Source: Halictus rubicundus (lineage: Eukaryota > Arthropoda > Insecta > Hymenoptera > Halictidae). From it: DNA of 64,000 nt. The translations under genes and the position numbers were made by a program. Positions 15,501 through 31,780 of this stretch are shown in pieces. The stretch is from the NCBI RefSeq assembly GCF_050948215.1, contig NW_027488565.1, forward strand, positions 806,001 through 870,000. Direction: 5' to 3'. Positions within the stretch are counted from its first letter, which is position 1. Each line of letters begins with the position of its first letter. Below the pieces are notes generated by a model, which saw only the letters and a program-made list of their open reading frames with translations, searched no databases and was not told the DNA's origin.

Positions 15501-18500
15501 GATTGAGGATAGGATAGGACAGAGGATAGGATAGGATAGAGGATAGGATAGGATAGATGATATTATAGGAAAGAGGATAGGATATGATAGAGGATACGAT
15601 ATTATAGAGGATAGGATAGGATACAGGATAACATAGGGGATTGGATAGGATAGTGGATAGGATAGGATTGATGATAGGATAGGAAAGAGGACAGGATAGG
15701 ATACAGGATACTATATTATAGAGGATACGATATTATAGAGGATACGATAGTATAGAGGATAGGATAGGATAGAGGATAGGATAGGATAGAGGATAGGATA
15801 GGATAGAGGATAGGATAGGATAGAGGATAGGATAGGATAGAGGATAGGATAGGATAGAGGATAGGATAGGATAGAGGATTGGATAGGATAGAGGATAGGG
15901 TAGGATTGAGGATAGGATAGGACAGAGGATAAGATAGGATACAGGATACGATATTATAGAGGATAGGATAGGATAGAGGATAGATAGGATAAAGGATAGG
16001 ATAGGATAGTGGATATGATAGGATAGAGGATAGGGTAGGATAGAGGATAGGATACGATAGAGGATAGGATATGATAGAGGATAGGATAGAGGATAGGATA
16101 GGAAAGAGGACAGGATAGGATACAGGATACGATATTATAGAGGATATGATAGGATATACGATAGGATAGGATAGAGGATAGGGTAGGATAGAGGATTGGA
16201 TAGGATAGAGGATAGGATGGGATAGACGATAGGATAGGATAGAGGATAGGATAGGATAGAGCATAGGATAGGATAGAGGATATGATAGGATAGAGGATAG
16301 GATAGGATAGAGAATAGGATAGGATAGAGGATAGGATAGGATAGAGGATAGGATAGGATAGAGGACAGGATAGGATAAAGGATAGGATAGGATAGAGGAT
16401 AGGATAGGATAGAGGATAGGATAGGATAGAGGATAGGATAGGATAGAGGATAGGATAGGATAGAAGATAGGATAGGATAGAGGATACGATAGGATAGAGG
16501 ATAGGATTGGACAGAGGATAGGATAGTATAGAGGATAGGATATTATGGAGGATAGGATAGGATAGAGGATAGGATAGAGGATTGGATAGCATAGAGGATA
16601 GGAGTCGATAGAGGATAGGATAGGATAGAGGATAGGATAGGATAGAGGATATGATAGGATAGAGGACTGGATAGGATACAGGATAGGATGGGATAGAGGA
16701 CAGGATAGGATACAGGATACGATATTATAGAGGATACGATATTATGGAGGATAGGATAGGATAGAGGATAGGATAGAGGATTGGATAGAGGATAGGATAG
16801 GATGTAGGATGGGATAGGATAGAGGATAGGATAGGATAGAGGATAGGATAGGATAGAGGATTGGATAGGATAGAGGATAGGATAGGATAGAGGATAAGAT
16901 AGGATACAGGATACGATACTATAGATAATAGGATATTATAGAGGATAGGATAGGATAAAGGATAGGGTAGGATAGACGATATTATAGGAAAGAGGATAGG
17001 ATATGATAGAGGATACGATATTATAGGAAAGAGGATAGGATATGATAGAGGATACGATATTATAGAGGATAGGATAGGATAGAGGATAACATAGGGGATT
17101 GGATAGGATAGATGATAGGATAGGATTGATGATAGGATAGGAAAGAGGACAGGATAGGATACAGGATACTATATTATAGAGGATACGATATTATAGAGGA
17201 TACGATAGTATAGAGGATAGGATAGGATAGAGGATAGGATAGGATAGAGGATAGGATAGGATAGAGGATAGGATAGGATAGAGGATAGGATAGGATAGAG
17301 GATAGGATAGGATAGAGGATAGGATAGGATAGAGGATAGGATAGGATAGAGGATTGGATAGGATAGAGGATGCGATAGGATAGGTGATAGGATAGGATTG
17401 AGGATAGGATAGGACAGAGGATAAGATAGGATACAGGATACGATATTATAGAGGATAGGATAGGATAGAGGATAGATAGGATAAAGGATAGGATAGGATA
17501 GTGGATATGATAGGATAGAGGATAGGGTAGGATAGAGGATAGGATACGATAGAGGATAGGATAGGAAAGAGGACAGGATAGGATACAGGATACGATATTA
17601 TAGAGGATACGATATTATAGAGGATATGATAGGATATACGATAGGATAGGATAGAGGATAGGGTAGGATAGAGGATTGGATAGGATAGAGGATAGGATGG
17701 GATAGACGATAGGATAGGATATAGGATTGGATAGGATAGAGGACAGGATAGGATAGAGGATAGGATAGGATAGAGGATATGATAGGATAGAGGATAGGAT
17801 AGGATAGAGGATAGGATAGGATAGATGATATTATAGGAAAGAGGATAGGATATGATAGAGGATACGATATTATAGAGGATACGATATTATAGAGGATAGG
17901 ATAGGATAGAGGGTATGATAGGATAGAGGATAGGATAGGATAGAGGATAGGATAGGATAGAGGATATGATAGGATAGAGGATAGGATAGGATAGCGGATA
18001 GGATAGAATGGAGTATAGGATAGAATTGAGGATAGGATAGGGTTGAGGATAGGATAGGAAAGAGGACAGGATAGGATAGAGGATAGGATAGGATAGAGGA
18101 TAGGATAGGATAGAGGATAGGATAGGATAGAGGATAGGATAGGATAGAGGATAGGATAGGATAGAGGATATTATAGGATAGAGGATAGGATAGGAAAGAG
18201 GACAGGATAGGATAGAGGATAGGATAGGATAGGGGATAGGATAGGATAGAGGATAACATAGGGGATTGGATAGGATAGAGGGTAGGAGACGATAGAGGAC
18301 AGGATAGGTTTGATGATAGGATAGGAAAGAGGACAGGATAGAATACAGGATACGATATTATAGAGGATAGGATAGGATAGAGGATAGGATAGGATAGAGG
18401 ATAGGATAGGATTGAGGATAGGATAGGGTAGAGGATAGGATAGGAAAGAGGACAGGATAGGATAGAGGATAGGATAGGATAGAGGATAGGATAGGATAGA

Positions 18501-21500
18501 GGATAGGATAGGATAGAGGATAGGATAGGATAGGGGATAGCATATGATAGAGGATAGGATAGGATAGAGGATAGGATAGAGGATAGTATAGAGGATTGGA
18601 TAGGATAGAGGATATTATAGGATAGAGGATAGGATAGGATAGCGGATAGGATAGGATGGTGTATAGGATAGAATTGAGGATAGGATAGGATGCAGTATAG
18701 GATAGGATAGAGGATAGGATAGGATAGAAGATAGGATAGGATAGAGGATTGGATAGGATAGAGAATGCGATAGGACAGAGGATAGGATAGGATTAAGGAT
18801 AGGATAGGAAAGAGGACAAGATAGGATACAGGATACGATATTATAGAGGATACGATAGCATAGAGGATAGGATAGGATTGAGGATAGGATAGGAAAGAGA
18901 ACAGGATAGGATACAGGATACGATATTATAGAGGATACGATATTATAGAGCATAGGATAGGATAGAGGATAGGATAGGATAGAGGATAGGATAGGATAGA
19001 GGATAGGATAGGATAGGATAGAGGATAGGATAGGATAGAGGATAGGATAGGATAGATGATATTATAGGATAGAGGATAGGATAGGATGGAGGATAGGATA
19101 GGATAGATGATAAGATAGGATAGAGGATAGGATAGGATAGAGGGTAGGGTAGGATAGAGGATAGGATATAGGATTGGATAGGATAGAGGATAGGATAGGA
19201 TAGAGGATAGGATAGGATATAGGATAGGATAGGGTAGAGGATAGGATAGGATAGAGGATAGGATAGGATACAGGATAGGATAGGATAGAGGATAGGATAG
19301 GACAGAGGATTGGATAGGATCGAGGATGCGATAGGATAGAGGATAGGATAGGATAGAGGATAGGATAGGATAGAGGATAGGATAGGATAGAGGATAGGAT
19401 AGGATAGAGGATAGGATAGGATAGAGGATAGGATAGGATAGAGCATAGGATAGTATAGAGGATAGGATAGGATAGAGGATAGGATACGATAGAGGATAGG
19501 ATAGTTGATAGGATAGAGTATTGGATAGGATAGAGGATATTATAGGATAGATGATAGGATAGGTTAGCGGATAGGATAGGATGGAGTATACGATAGAATT
19601 GAGGATAGGATAAAGTTGAGGATAGGATAGGATCGAGGATAGGAGAAGATAGAGGATAGGATAGGATAGAGGATACGATACGATAGAGGATAGGATAGGA
19701 TAGAGGATGCGATACGATAGAGGATAGGATAGGATAGAGGATAGGATAGGATATAGGATAGGATAGGGTAGAGGATAGGATAGGATAGAGGATAGGATAG
19801 GATCGAGGATGCGATAGGATAGAGGATAGGATACTACAGAGGATAGGATAGGATACAGGATACGATATTATAGAGGATACGATATTATAGAGGATAGGAT
19901 AGGATAGAGGATAGGATAGGATAGAGGATAGGATAGGATACAGGATAGGATATGATAGAGGATAGGATAGGACAGAGGATTGGATAGGATCGAGGATGCG
20001 ATATGATAGAGGATAGGATACTACAGAGGATAGGATAGGATACAGGATACGATATTATAGAGGATACGATATTATAGAGGATAGGATAGGATAGATAATA
20101 ACATAGGGGATTGTATAGGATAGAGGATAGGATAGGATTGATGATAGGATAGGAAAGAGGACAGGATAGGATTCAGGATACGATATTATAGAGGATACGA
20201 TATTATAGAGGATATGATAGGATATAGGATAGGATAGGATAGGATAGAGGATTGGATAGGATAGAGGATAGGATGGGATAGACGATAGGATAGGATATAG
20301 GATAGGATAGGAAAGAGGACAGGATAGGATACAGGATACGATATTATAGAGGATAGGATAGGACAGAGGATAGGATAGGATAGAGGATAGGATAGGATAG
20401 AGGATCGGATAGGATAGAGGATAGGATAGGATAGAGGATAGGATAGGATACAGGATAGGATAGGATAGAGGATAGGATAGGATAGGATAGGATAGAGGAT
20501 AGGATAGGATAGAGGATAGGATAGGATAGAGGATCGGATAGGATAGAGGATAGGATAGGATAGAGGATAGGATAGGATACAGGATAGGATAGGATAGAGG
20601 ATAGGATAGGATAGGATAGGATAGAGGATAGGATAGGATAGAGGATAGGATAGGATAGAGGATAGGATAGGATAGAGGATAGGATAGGACAGAGGATAGG
20701 ATAGTATAGAGGATAGGATATTATAGAGGATAGGGTAGGATAGAGGATAACATAGGGGATTGGATAGCATAGAGGATAGGAGTCGATAGAGGATAGGATA
20801 GGATAGAGGATAGGATAGGATAGAGGATATGATAGGATGGAGGATAGGATAGGATAGAGGATAGGATAGGATAGATGATATTATAGGAAAGAGGATAGGA
20901 TATGATAGAGGATACGATATTATAGAGGATAGGATAGGATAGAGGATAACATAGGGGATTGTATAGGATAGAGGATAGGATAGGATTGATGATAGGATAG
21001 AAAAGAGGACAGGATAGGATTCAGGATACGATATTATAGAGGATACGATATTATAGAGGATATGATAGGATATAGGATAGGATAGGATAGGATAGAGGAT
21101 TGGATAGGATAGAGGATAGGATGGGATAGACGATAGGATAGGATAGAGGATAGAATAGGATAGAGGATACTATAGGATAGAGGATATGATAGGATATAGT
21201 ATAGGATAGGAAAGAGGACAGGATAGGATACAGGATACGATATTATACAGGATACGATATTATGGAGGATAGGATAGGATAGAGGATAGGATAGGATAGA
21301 GGATAGGATAGGATATAGGATAGGATAGGATAGAGGATAGGATAGGATAGAGGATAGGATAGGATAGAGGATTGGATAGGATAGATGATGCGATAGGGTA
21401 GAGGATAGGATAGGATTGAGGATAGGATAGGACAGAGTATAAGATAGGATACAGGATACGATATTATAGAGGATAGGATAGGATAGAGGATAGGATAGGA

Positions 21501-24500
21501 AAGAAGATAGGATAGGATAGAGGATACGATAGGATAGAGGATAGGATTGCATTGAGGATAGGATAGGAAAGAGGACAGGATAGGATACAGGATACGATAT
21601 TATAGAGGATACGATATTATAGAGGATAGGATAGGATAGAGGATAGGATAGGATAGAGGATAGGATAGGATAGAGGATAGGATAGGATAGAGGATTGGAT
21701 AGGATAGAGGATGCGATAGGATAGAGGATAGGATAGGATTGAGGATAGGATAGGACAAAGGATAAGATAGGATACAGGATACGATATTATAGAGGATAGG
21801 ATAGGATAGAGGATAGGATAGGATAAAGGATAGGGTAGGATAGAGGATAGGATAGGATAGAGTATAGGATAGGATAGACGATAGGATAGGATACAGGATA
21901 GGATAGGATAGAGGATAGGATAGGATAGAGGATATGATAGGATATAGTATAGGATAGGAAAGAGGACAGGATAGGATACAGGATACGATATTATAGAGGA
22001 TACGATATTATGGAGGATAGGATAGGATAGAGGATAGGATAGGATATAGGATAGGATAGGATAGAGGATAAGATAGGATAGAGGATAGGATAGGATAGAG
22101 GATTGGATAGGAAAGAGGATGCGATAGGATAGAGGATAGGATAGGATTGAGGATAGGATAGGACAGAGGATAAGATAGGATACAGGATACGATATTATAG
22201 AGGATAGGATATTATAGAGGATAGGATAGGATAAAGGATAGGGTAGGATAGAGGATAGGATAGGATAGATGATATTATAGGAAAGAGGATAGGATATGAT
22301 AGAGGATACCATATTATAGAGGATAGGATAGGATAGAGGATAACATAGGGGATTGGATAGGATAGAGGATAGGATAGGATGGAGGATAGGATAGGATAGA
22401 GGATAGGATAGGGTAGAGGATAGGATAGGATGGAGGATAGGATAGGATAGAGGAGAGGATAGGATAGAGGATATGATAGGATAGAGGATAGGATAGGATA
22501 GAGGATAGGATAGGATAGATGATATTATAGGAAAGAGGATAGGATATGATAGAGGATACGATATTATAGAGGATAGGATAGGATAGAGGATAACATAGGG
22601 GATTGGATAGGATAGAGGATAGGATAGGATGGAGGATAGGATAGGATAGAGGATAGTATAGGGTAGAGGATAGGATAGGATGGAGGATAGGATAGGATAG
22701 AGGATAGGATAGGATAGAGGATAGGATAGGATAGAGGATAGGATAGGACAGAGGATAAGATAGGATACAGGATACGATATTATAGAGGATAGGATAGGAT
22801 AGAGGATAGGATAGGATAAAGGATAGGGTAGGATAGAGGATAGGATAGGATAGAGTATAGGATAGGATAGAGGATAGGATAGGATAGAGGATAGGATAGG
22901 ATAGAGGATATGATAGGATAGAGGATAGGGTAGGATAGAGGATAGGATAGGATAGAGGATAGGATAGAGGATAGGATAGGAAAGAGGACAGGATAGGATA
23001 CAGGATACGATATTATAGAGGATACGATATTATAGAGGATACGTTATTATAGAGGATATGATAGGATATAGGATAGGATAGGATAGAGGATAGGATAGGA
23101 TAGAGGATTGGATAGGATAGAGGATAGGATGGGATAGACGATAGGATAGGATAGAGGATAGGAGAGGATAGAGGATAGGATAGGATAGAGGATATGATAG
23201 GATATAGTATAGGATAGGAAAGAGGACAGGATAGGATACAATGATACGATATTATAGAGGATACGATATTATAGAGGATAGGATAGGATAGAGGATAGGA
23301 TAGGATATAGGATAGGATAGGATAGACGATAGGATAGGATAGAGGATAGGATAGGATAGAGGATTGGATAGTATAGAGGATGCGATAGGATAGAGGATAG
23401 GATAGGATTGAGGATAGGATAGGACAGATGATAAGATAGGATACAGGATACGATATTATAGAGGATAGGATAGGATAGAGGATAGGATAGGAAAGAAGAT
23501 AGGATAGGATAGAGGATACGATAGGATAGAGGATAGGATTGGATTGAGGATAGGATAGGAAAGAGGACAGGATAGGATACAGGATACGATATTATAGAGG
23601 ATACGATATTATAGAGGATAGGATAGGATAGAGGATAGGATAGGATAGAGGATAGGATAGGATAGAGGATAGGATAGGATAGAGGATTGGATAGGATAGA
23701 GGATGCGATAGGATAGAGGATAGGATAGAATTGAGAATAAGATAGGACAAAGGTTAAGATAGGATACAGGATACGATATTATAGAGGTTAGGATAGGATA
23801 GAGGATAGGATAGGATAAAGGATAGGGTAGGATAGAGGATAGGATAGGATAGAGGATCGGATAGGATAGAGGATAGGATAGGATAGAGGATAGGATAGGA
23901 TACAGGATAGAATAGGATAGAGGATAGGATAGGATAGAGGATAGGATATTATAGAGGATAGGGTAGGATAGAGGATAACATAGGGGATTGGATAGCATAG
24001 AGGATAGGAGTCGATAGAGGATAGGATAGGATAGAGGATAGGATAGGATAGAGGATATGATAGGATAGAGGATTGGATAGGATAGAGGATAGGATGGGAT
24101 AGACGATAGGATAGGATAGAGGATAGGATAGGATAGAGGATAGGATAGGATAGAGGATATGATAGGATATAGTATAGGATAGGAAAGAGGACAGGATAGG
24201 ATACAGGATACGATATTATAGAGGATACAATATTATGGAGGATAGGATAGGATAGAGGATAGGATAGAGGATAGGATAGAGGATAGGATAGGATATAGGA
24301 TAGGATAGGATAGAGGATAGGATAGGATAGAGGATAGGATAGGATAGAGGATTGGATAGGATAGAGGATGCGATAGGATAGAGGATAGGATAGGATTGAG
24401 GATAGGATAGGACAGAGGATAAGATAGGATACAGGATACGATATTATAGAGGATAGGATAGGATAGAGGATTGGATAGGAAAGAAGATAGGATAGGATAG

Positions 24501-24600
24501 AGGATACGATAGGATAGAGGATAGGATTGGATTGAGGATAGGATAGGAAAGAGGACAGGATAGGATACAGGATACGATATTATAGAGGATACGATATTAT
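9560..24600. repeat. Satellite sub-block with repeated ~1-2 kb super-units
   Basis: This is canonical 17-mer satellite organised into recurring super-units. A landmark is CAGGATACTATATTATAG, which I located at 9938, 13430, 15335, 15704 and 17162 in this stretch. It is usually followed by ACGATAGTATAG, a run of 8-10 canonical monomers, GATGCGATAGG, GATAAGATAGG and GATAGATAGGATAAAGG. Spacing between landmarks is irregular, so this is not a fixed-length higher-order repeat. No gene was found. Confidence 0.75.
12721..12880. repeat. Exact 80-bp tandem duplication in satellite
   Basis: Positions 12721-12800 and 12801-12880 read as the same 80 bases. Each copy starts at a GGATAGGATATTATGG variant and ends with GGAGTCGATAGA. 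This is the shortest clean tandem duplication of a variant-bearing stretch that I found. The absence of differences suggests a recent slippage or unequal-exchange event. Confidence 0.9.
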
Positions 24601-24659
24601 AGAGGATACGATAGGATAGAGGATAGGATAGGACAGAGGATAGGATAGTATAGAGGATA

Positions 24660-27600
24660 GGATATTATGGAGGATAGGATAGGATAGAGGATAGGATAGA
24701 GGATTGGATAGCATAGAGGATAGGAGTCGATAGAGGATAGGATAGGATAGAGGATAGGATAGGATAGAGGATATGATAGGATAGAGGACTGGATAGGATA
24801 GAGGATAGGATGGGATAGAGGACAGGATAGGATACAGGATACGATATTATAGAGGATACGATATTATGCAGGATAGGATAGGATAGAGGATAGGATAGAG
24901 GATTGGATAGAGGATAGGATAGGATATAGGATAGGATAGGATAGAGGATAGGATAGGATAGAGGATAGGATAGGATAGAGGATAGGATAGGATAGAGGAT
25001 TGGATAGGATAGAGGATAGGATAGGATAGAGGATAAGATAGGATACAGGATACGATACTATAGATAATAGGATATTATAGAGGATAGGATAGGATAAAGG
25101 ATAGGGTAGGATAGACGATATTATAGGAAAGAGGATAGGATATGATAGAGGATACGATATTATAGGAAAGAGGATAGGATATGATAGAGGATACGATATT
25201 ATAGAGGATAGGATAGGATAGAGGATAACATAGGGGATTGGATAGGATAGAGGATAGGATAGGATGGAGGATAGGATAGGATAGAGGATAGGATAGGATA
25301 GAGGATAGGATAGGATAGAGGATAGGATAGGATGGAGGATAGGATAGGATAGAGGATAGGATAGGATAGAGGATATGATAGGATAGAGGATAGGATAGGA
25401 TAGAGGATAGGATAGGATAGATGATATTATAGGAAAGAGGATAGGATATGATAGAGGATAGGATAGGATAGAGGATAACATAGGGGATTGGATAGGATAG
25501 AGGATAGGATAGGATTGATGATAGGATAGGAAAGAGGACAGGATAGGATACAGGATACTATATTATAGAGGATACGATATTATAGAGGATACGATAGTAT
25601 AGAGGATAGGATGGGATAGAGGATAGGATAGGATAGAGGATAGGATAGGATAGAGGATAGGATAGGATAGAGGATAGGATAGGATAGAGGATAGGATAGG
25701 ATAGAGGATAGGATAGGATAGAGGATAGGATAGGATAGAGGATTGGATAGGATAGAGGATGCGATAGGATAGAGGATAGGATAGGATTGAGGATAGGATA
25801 GGACAGAGGATAAGATTGGATACAGGATACGATATTATAGAGGATAGGATAGGATAGAGGATAGATAGGATAAAGGATAGGATAGGATAGTGGATATGAT
25901 AGGATAGAGGATAGGGTAGGATAGAGGATAGGATACGATAGAGGATAGGATATGATAGAGGATAGGATAGAGGATAGGATAGGAAAGAGGACAGGATAGG
26001 ATACAGGATACGATATTATAGAGGATACGATATTATAGAGGATATGATAGGATATACGATAGGATAGGATAGAGGATAGGGTAGGATAGATGATTGGATA
26101 GGATAGAGGATAGGATGGGATAGACGATAGGATAGGATAGAGGATAGGATAGGATAGAGGATAGGATAGGATAGAGGATATGATAGGATATAGTATAGGA
26201 TAGGAAAGAGGACAGGATAGGATACAGGATACGATATTATAGAGGATACGATATTATAGAGGATAGGATAGGATAGTGGATAGGATAGGATAGAGGATAG
26301 GATAGGATAGAGGATAGGATAGGAAAGAGGACAGGATAGGATAGTGGATAGGATAGGATAGAGGATAGGATAGGATAGAGGATAGGATAGGAAAGAGGAC
26401 AGGATAGGATACAGGATACGATATTATAGAGGATAGGATAGGACAGAGGATAGGATAGGATAGAGGATAGGATAGGATAGAAGATCGGATAGGATAGAGG
26501 ATAGGATAGTATCGAGGATAGGATAGGATACAGGATAGGATAGGATAGAGGATAGGATAGGATAGAGGATAGGATAGAGGATAGGATAGAGGATAGGATA
26601 GGATAGAGGATAGGATAGGATAGAGGATAGGATAGGATAGAGGATAGGATAGGATAGAGGATGGGATAGGATGGAGGATAGGATAGGATAGAGGATAGGA
26701 TAGGATAGAGGATAGGATAGGATAGAGGATAGGATACGATAGAGGATAGGATAGAGGATAGGATAGAGTATTGGATAGGATACAGGATATTATAGGATAG
26801 AGGATAGGATAGGATAGCGGATAGGATAGGATGGAGTATACGATAGAATTGGATAGGGTTGAGGATAGGATAGGATCGAGGATAGGAGAAGATAGAGGAT
26901 AGGATAGGATAGAGGATGCGATACGATAGAGGATAGGATAGGATAGAGGATAGGATAGGATATAGGATAGGATAGGGTAGAGGATAGGATAGAATAGAGG
27001 ATAGGATAGGATAGAGGATTGAATAGGATAGAGGATAGGATAGGATAGAGGATAGGATAGGATAGAGGATACGATATTATAGAGGATACGATATTATAGA
27101 GGATATGATAGGATAGAGGATAGGATAGGATAGAGGATAGGATAGGATACAGGATAGGATAGGATAGAGGATAGGATAGGACAGAGAATTGGATAGGATC
27201 GAGGATGCGATAGGATAGAGGATAGGATACTACAGAGGATAGGATAGGATACAGGATACGATATTATAGAGGATACGATATTATAGAGGATAGGATAGGA
27301 TAGAGGATAGGATAGGATAGAGGATAGGATAGGATAGATGATATTATAGGAAAGGGGATAGGATATGATAGAGGATACGATATTATAGAGGATAGGATAG
27401 GATAGAGGATAACATAGGGGATTGTATAGGATAGAGGATAGGATAGTATCGAGGATAGGATAGGATACAGGATAGGATAGGATAGAGGATAGGATAGGAT
27501 AGAGGATAGGATAGAGGATAGGATAGAGGATAGGATAGGATAGAGGATAGGATAGGATAGAGGATAGGATAGGATAGAGGATAGGATAGGATAGAGGATG

Positions 27601-30600
27601 GGATAGGATGGAGGATAGGATAGGATAGAGGATAGGATAGGATAGAGGATAGGATAGGATAGAGGATAGGATACGATAGAGGATAGGATAGAGGATAGGA
27701 TAGAGTATTGGATAGGATACAGGATATTATAGGATAGAGGATAGGATAGGATAGCGGATAGGATAGGATGGAGTATACGATAGAATTGGATAGGGTTGAG
27801 GATAGGATAGGATCGAGGATAGGAGAAGATAGAGGATAGGATAGGATAGAGGATGCGATACGATAGAGGATAGGATAGGATAGAGGATAGGATAGGATAT
27901 AGGATAGGATAGGGTAGAGGATAGGATAGAATAGAGGATAGGATAGGATAGAGGATTGAATAGGATAGAGGATAGGATAGGATAGAGGATAGGATAGGAT
28001 AGAGGATACGATATTATAGAGGATACGATATTATAGAGGATATGATAGGATAGAGGATAGGATAGGATAGAGGATAGGATAGGATACAGGATAGGATAGG
28101 ATAGAGGATAGGATAGGACAGAGAATTGGATAGGATCGAGGATGCGATAGGATAGAGGATAGGATACTACAGAGGATAGGATAGGATACAGGATACGATA
28201 TTATAGAGGATACGATATTATAGAGGATAGGATAGGATAGAGGATAGGATAGGATAGAGGATAGGATAGGATAGATGATATTATAGGAAAGGGGATAGGA
28301 TATGATAGAGGATACGATATTATAGAGGATAGGATAGGATAGAGGATAACATAGGGGATTGTATAGGATAGAGGATAGGATAGGATTGATGATAGGATAG
28401 GAAAGAGGACAGGATAGGATACAGGATACGATATTATAGAGGATACGATATTATAGAGGATATGATAGGATATAGGATAGGATAGGATAGGATAGAGGAT
28501 TGGATAGGATAGAGGATAGGATGGGATAGACGATAGGATAGGATAGAGGATAGGATAGGATAGAGGATAGGATAGGATAGAGGATTGGATAGGATAGAGG
28601 ATGCGATAGGATAGAGGATAGGATAGGATTGAGGATAGGATAGGACAGAGGATAAGATAGGATACAGGATACGATATTATAGAGGATATGATAGGATAGA
28701 GGATAGGATAGGAAAGAAGATAGGATAGGATAGAGGATACGATAGGATAGAGGATAGGATTGCACTGAGGATAGGATAGGAAAGAGGACAGGATAGGATA
28801 CAGGATACGATATTATAGAGGATACGATATTATAGAGGATAGGATAGGATAGAGGATAGGATAGGATAGAGGATAGGATAGAGGATTGGATAGGATAGAG
28901 GATGCGATAGGATAGATGATATTATAGGAAAGAGGATAGGATATGATAGAGGATACGATATTATAGAGGATAGGATAGGATAGAGGATAACATAGGGGAT
29001 TGGATAGGATAGAGGATAGGATAGGATAGAAGATAGGATAGGATAGAGGATACGATAGGATAGAGGATAGGATAGGACAGAGGATAGGATAGTATAGAGG
29101 ATAGGATATTATGGAGGATAGGATAGGATAGAGGATAGGATAGAGGATTGGATAGCATAGAGGATAGGAGTCGATAGAGGATAGGATAGGATAGAGGATA
29201 GGATAGGATAGAGGATATGATAGGATAGAGGACTGGATAGGATAGAGGATAGGATGGGATAGAGGACAGGATAGGATACAGGATACGACATTATAGAGGA
29301 TACGATATTATGCAGGATAGGATAGGATAGAGGATAGGATAGAGGATTGGATAGAGGATAGGATAGGATATAGGATAGGATAGGATAGAGGATAGGATAG
29401 GATAGAGGATAGGATAGGATAGAGGATTGGATAGGATAGAGGATAGGATAGGATAGAGGATAAGATAGGATACAGGATACGATACTATAGATAATAGGAT
29501 ATTATAGAGGATAGGATAGGATAAAGGATAGGGTAGGATAGACGATATTATAGGAAAGAGGATAGGATATGATAGAGGATACGATATTAGAGGAAAGAGG
29601 ATAGGATATGATAGAGGATACGATATTATAGAGGATAGGATAGGATAGAGGATAACATAGGGGATTGGATAGGATAGAGGATAGGATAGGATGGAGGATA
29701 GGATAGGATAGAGGATAGGATAGGATAGAGGATAGGATAGGATAGAGGATAGGATAGGATGGAGGATAGGATAGGATAGAGGATAGGATAGGATAGAGGA
29801 TATGATAGGATAGAGGATAGGATAGGATAGAGGATAGGATAGGATAGATGATATTATAGGAAAGAGGATAGGATATGATAGAGGATAGGATAGGATAGAG
29901 GATAACATAGGGGATTGGATAGGATAGAGGATAGGATAGGATTGATGATAGGATAGGAAAGAGGACAGGATAGGATACAGGATACTATATTATAGAGGAT
30001 ACGATATTATAGAGGATACGATAGTATAGAGGATAGGATGGGATAGAGGATAGGATAGGATAGAGGATAGGATAGGATAGAGGATAGGATAGGATAGAGG
30101 ATAGGATAGGATAGAGGATAGGATAGGATAGAGGATAGGATAGGATAGAGGATAGGATAGGATAGAGGATTGGATAGGATAGAGGATGCGATAGGATAGA
30201 GGATAGGATAGGATTGAGGATAGGATAGGACAGAGGATAAAATTGGATACAGGATACGATATTATAGAGGATAGGATAGGATAGAGGATAGATAGGATAA
30301 AGGATAGGATAGGATAGTGGATATGATAGGATAGAGGATAGGGTAGGATAGAGGATAGGATACGATAGAGGATAGGATATGATAGAGGATAGGATAGAGG
30401 ATAGGATAGGAAAGAGGACAGGATAGGATACAGGATACGATATTATAGAGGATACGATATTATAGAGGATATGATAGGATATACGATAGGATAGGATAGA
30501 GGATAGGGTAGGATAGATGATTGGATAGGATAGAGGATAGGATGCGATAGACGATAGGATAGGATAGAGGTTAGGATAGGATAGAGGATAGGATAGGATA

Positions 30601-31780
30601 GAGGATATGATAGGATATAGTATAGGATAGGAAAGAGGACAGGATAGGATACAGGATACGATATTATAGAGGATACGATATTATAGAGGATAGGATAGGA
30701 TAGTGGATAGGATAGGATAGAGGATAGGATAGGATAGAGGATAGGATAGGAAAGAGGACAGGATAGGATAGTGGATAGGATAGGATAGAGGATAGGATAG
30801 GATAGAGGATAGGATAGGAAAGAGGACAGGATAGGATACAGGATACGATATTATAGAGGATAGGATAGGACAGAGGATAGGATAGGATAGAGGATAGGAT
30901 AGGATAGAAGATCGGATAGGATAGAGGATAGGATAGTATCGAGGATAGGATAGGATACAGGATAGGATAGGATAGAGGATAGGATAGGATAGAGGATAGG
31001 ATAGAGGATAGGATAGAGGATAGGATAGGATAGAGGATAGGATAGGATAGAGTATAGGATAGGATAGAGGATAGGATAGGATAGAGGATAGGATAGGATA
31101 GAGGATGGGATAGGATGGAGGATAGGATAGGATAGAGGATAGGATAGGATAGAGGATAGGATAGGATAGAGGATAGGATACGATAGAGGATAGGATAGAG
31201 GATAGGATAGAGTATTGGATAGGATACAGGATATTATAGGATAGAGGATAGGATAGGATAGCGGATAGGATAGGATGGAGTATACGATAGAATTGGATAG
31301 GGTTGAGGATAGGATAGGATCGAGGATAGGAGAAGATAGAGGATAGGATAGGATAGAGGATGCGATACGATAGAGGATAGGATAGGATAGAGGATAGGAT
31401 AGGATATAGGATAGGATAGGGTAGAGGATAGGATAGGATAGAGGATAGGATAGGATAGAGGATTGAATAGGATAGAGGATAGGATAGGATAGAGGATAGG
31501 ATAGGATAGAGGATACGATATTATAGAGGATACGATATTATAGAGGATATGATAGGATAGAGGATAGGATAGGATAGAGGATAGGATAGGATACAGGATA
31601 GGATAGGATAGAGGATAGGATAGGACAGAGAATTGGATAGGATCGAGGATGCGATAGGATAGAGGATAGGATACTACAGAGGATAGGATAGGATACAGGA
31701 TACGATATTATAGAGGATACGATATTATAGAGGATAGGATAGGATAGAGGATAGGATAGGATAGAGGATAGGATAGGATA
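24660..31780. repeat. ~4.4-kb direct segmental duplication in satellite
   Basis: About 24.66-27.34 kb recurs at about 29.10-31.78 kb. Landmarks give offsets of 4444 or 4427 bp, which differ by one 17-bp monomer. TTATGCAGG at 24864 matches 29308 (4444). GATAACATAGG in the 25479 region matches 29906 (4427). GTATCGAGG at 26511 matches 30938 (4427). GATTGAATAGG at 27017 matches 31461 (4444). Single-monomer gains and losses between copies are what slippage or unequal exchange would leave. Confidence 0.85.
26490..28364. repeat. 937-bp tandem duplication in satellite
   Basis: Two adjacent copies have a period of 937 bp. GTATCGAGG is at 26511 and 27448, GATTGAATAGG at 27017 and 27954, and AACATAGGGG at 27411 and 28348. 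The first copy spans about 26490-27427 and the second about 27428-28364. Only one copy is represented in the related region near 30.9-31.8 kb, so the tandem step probably happened after the 4.4-kb duplication. Confidence 0.85.
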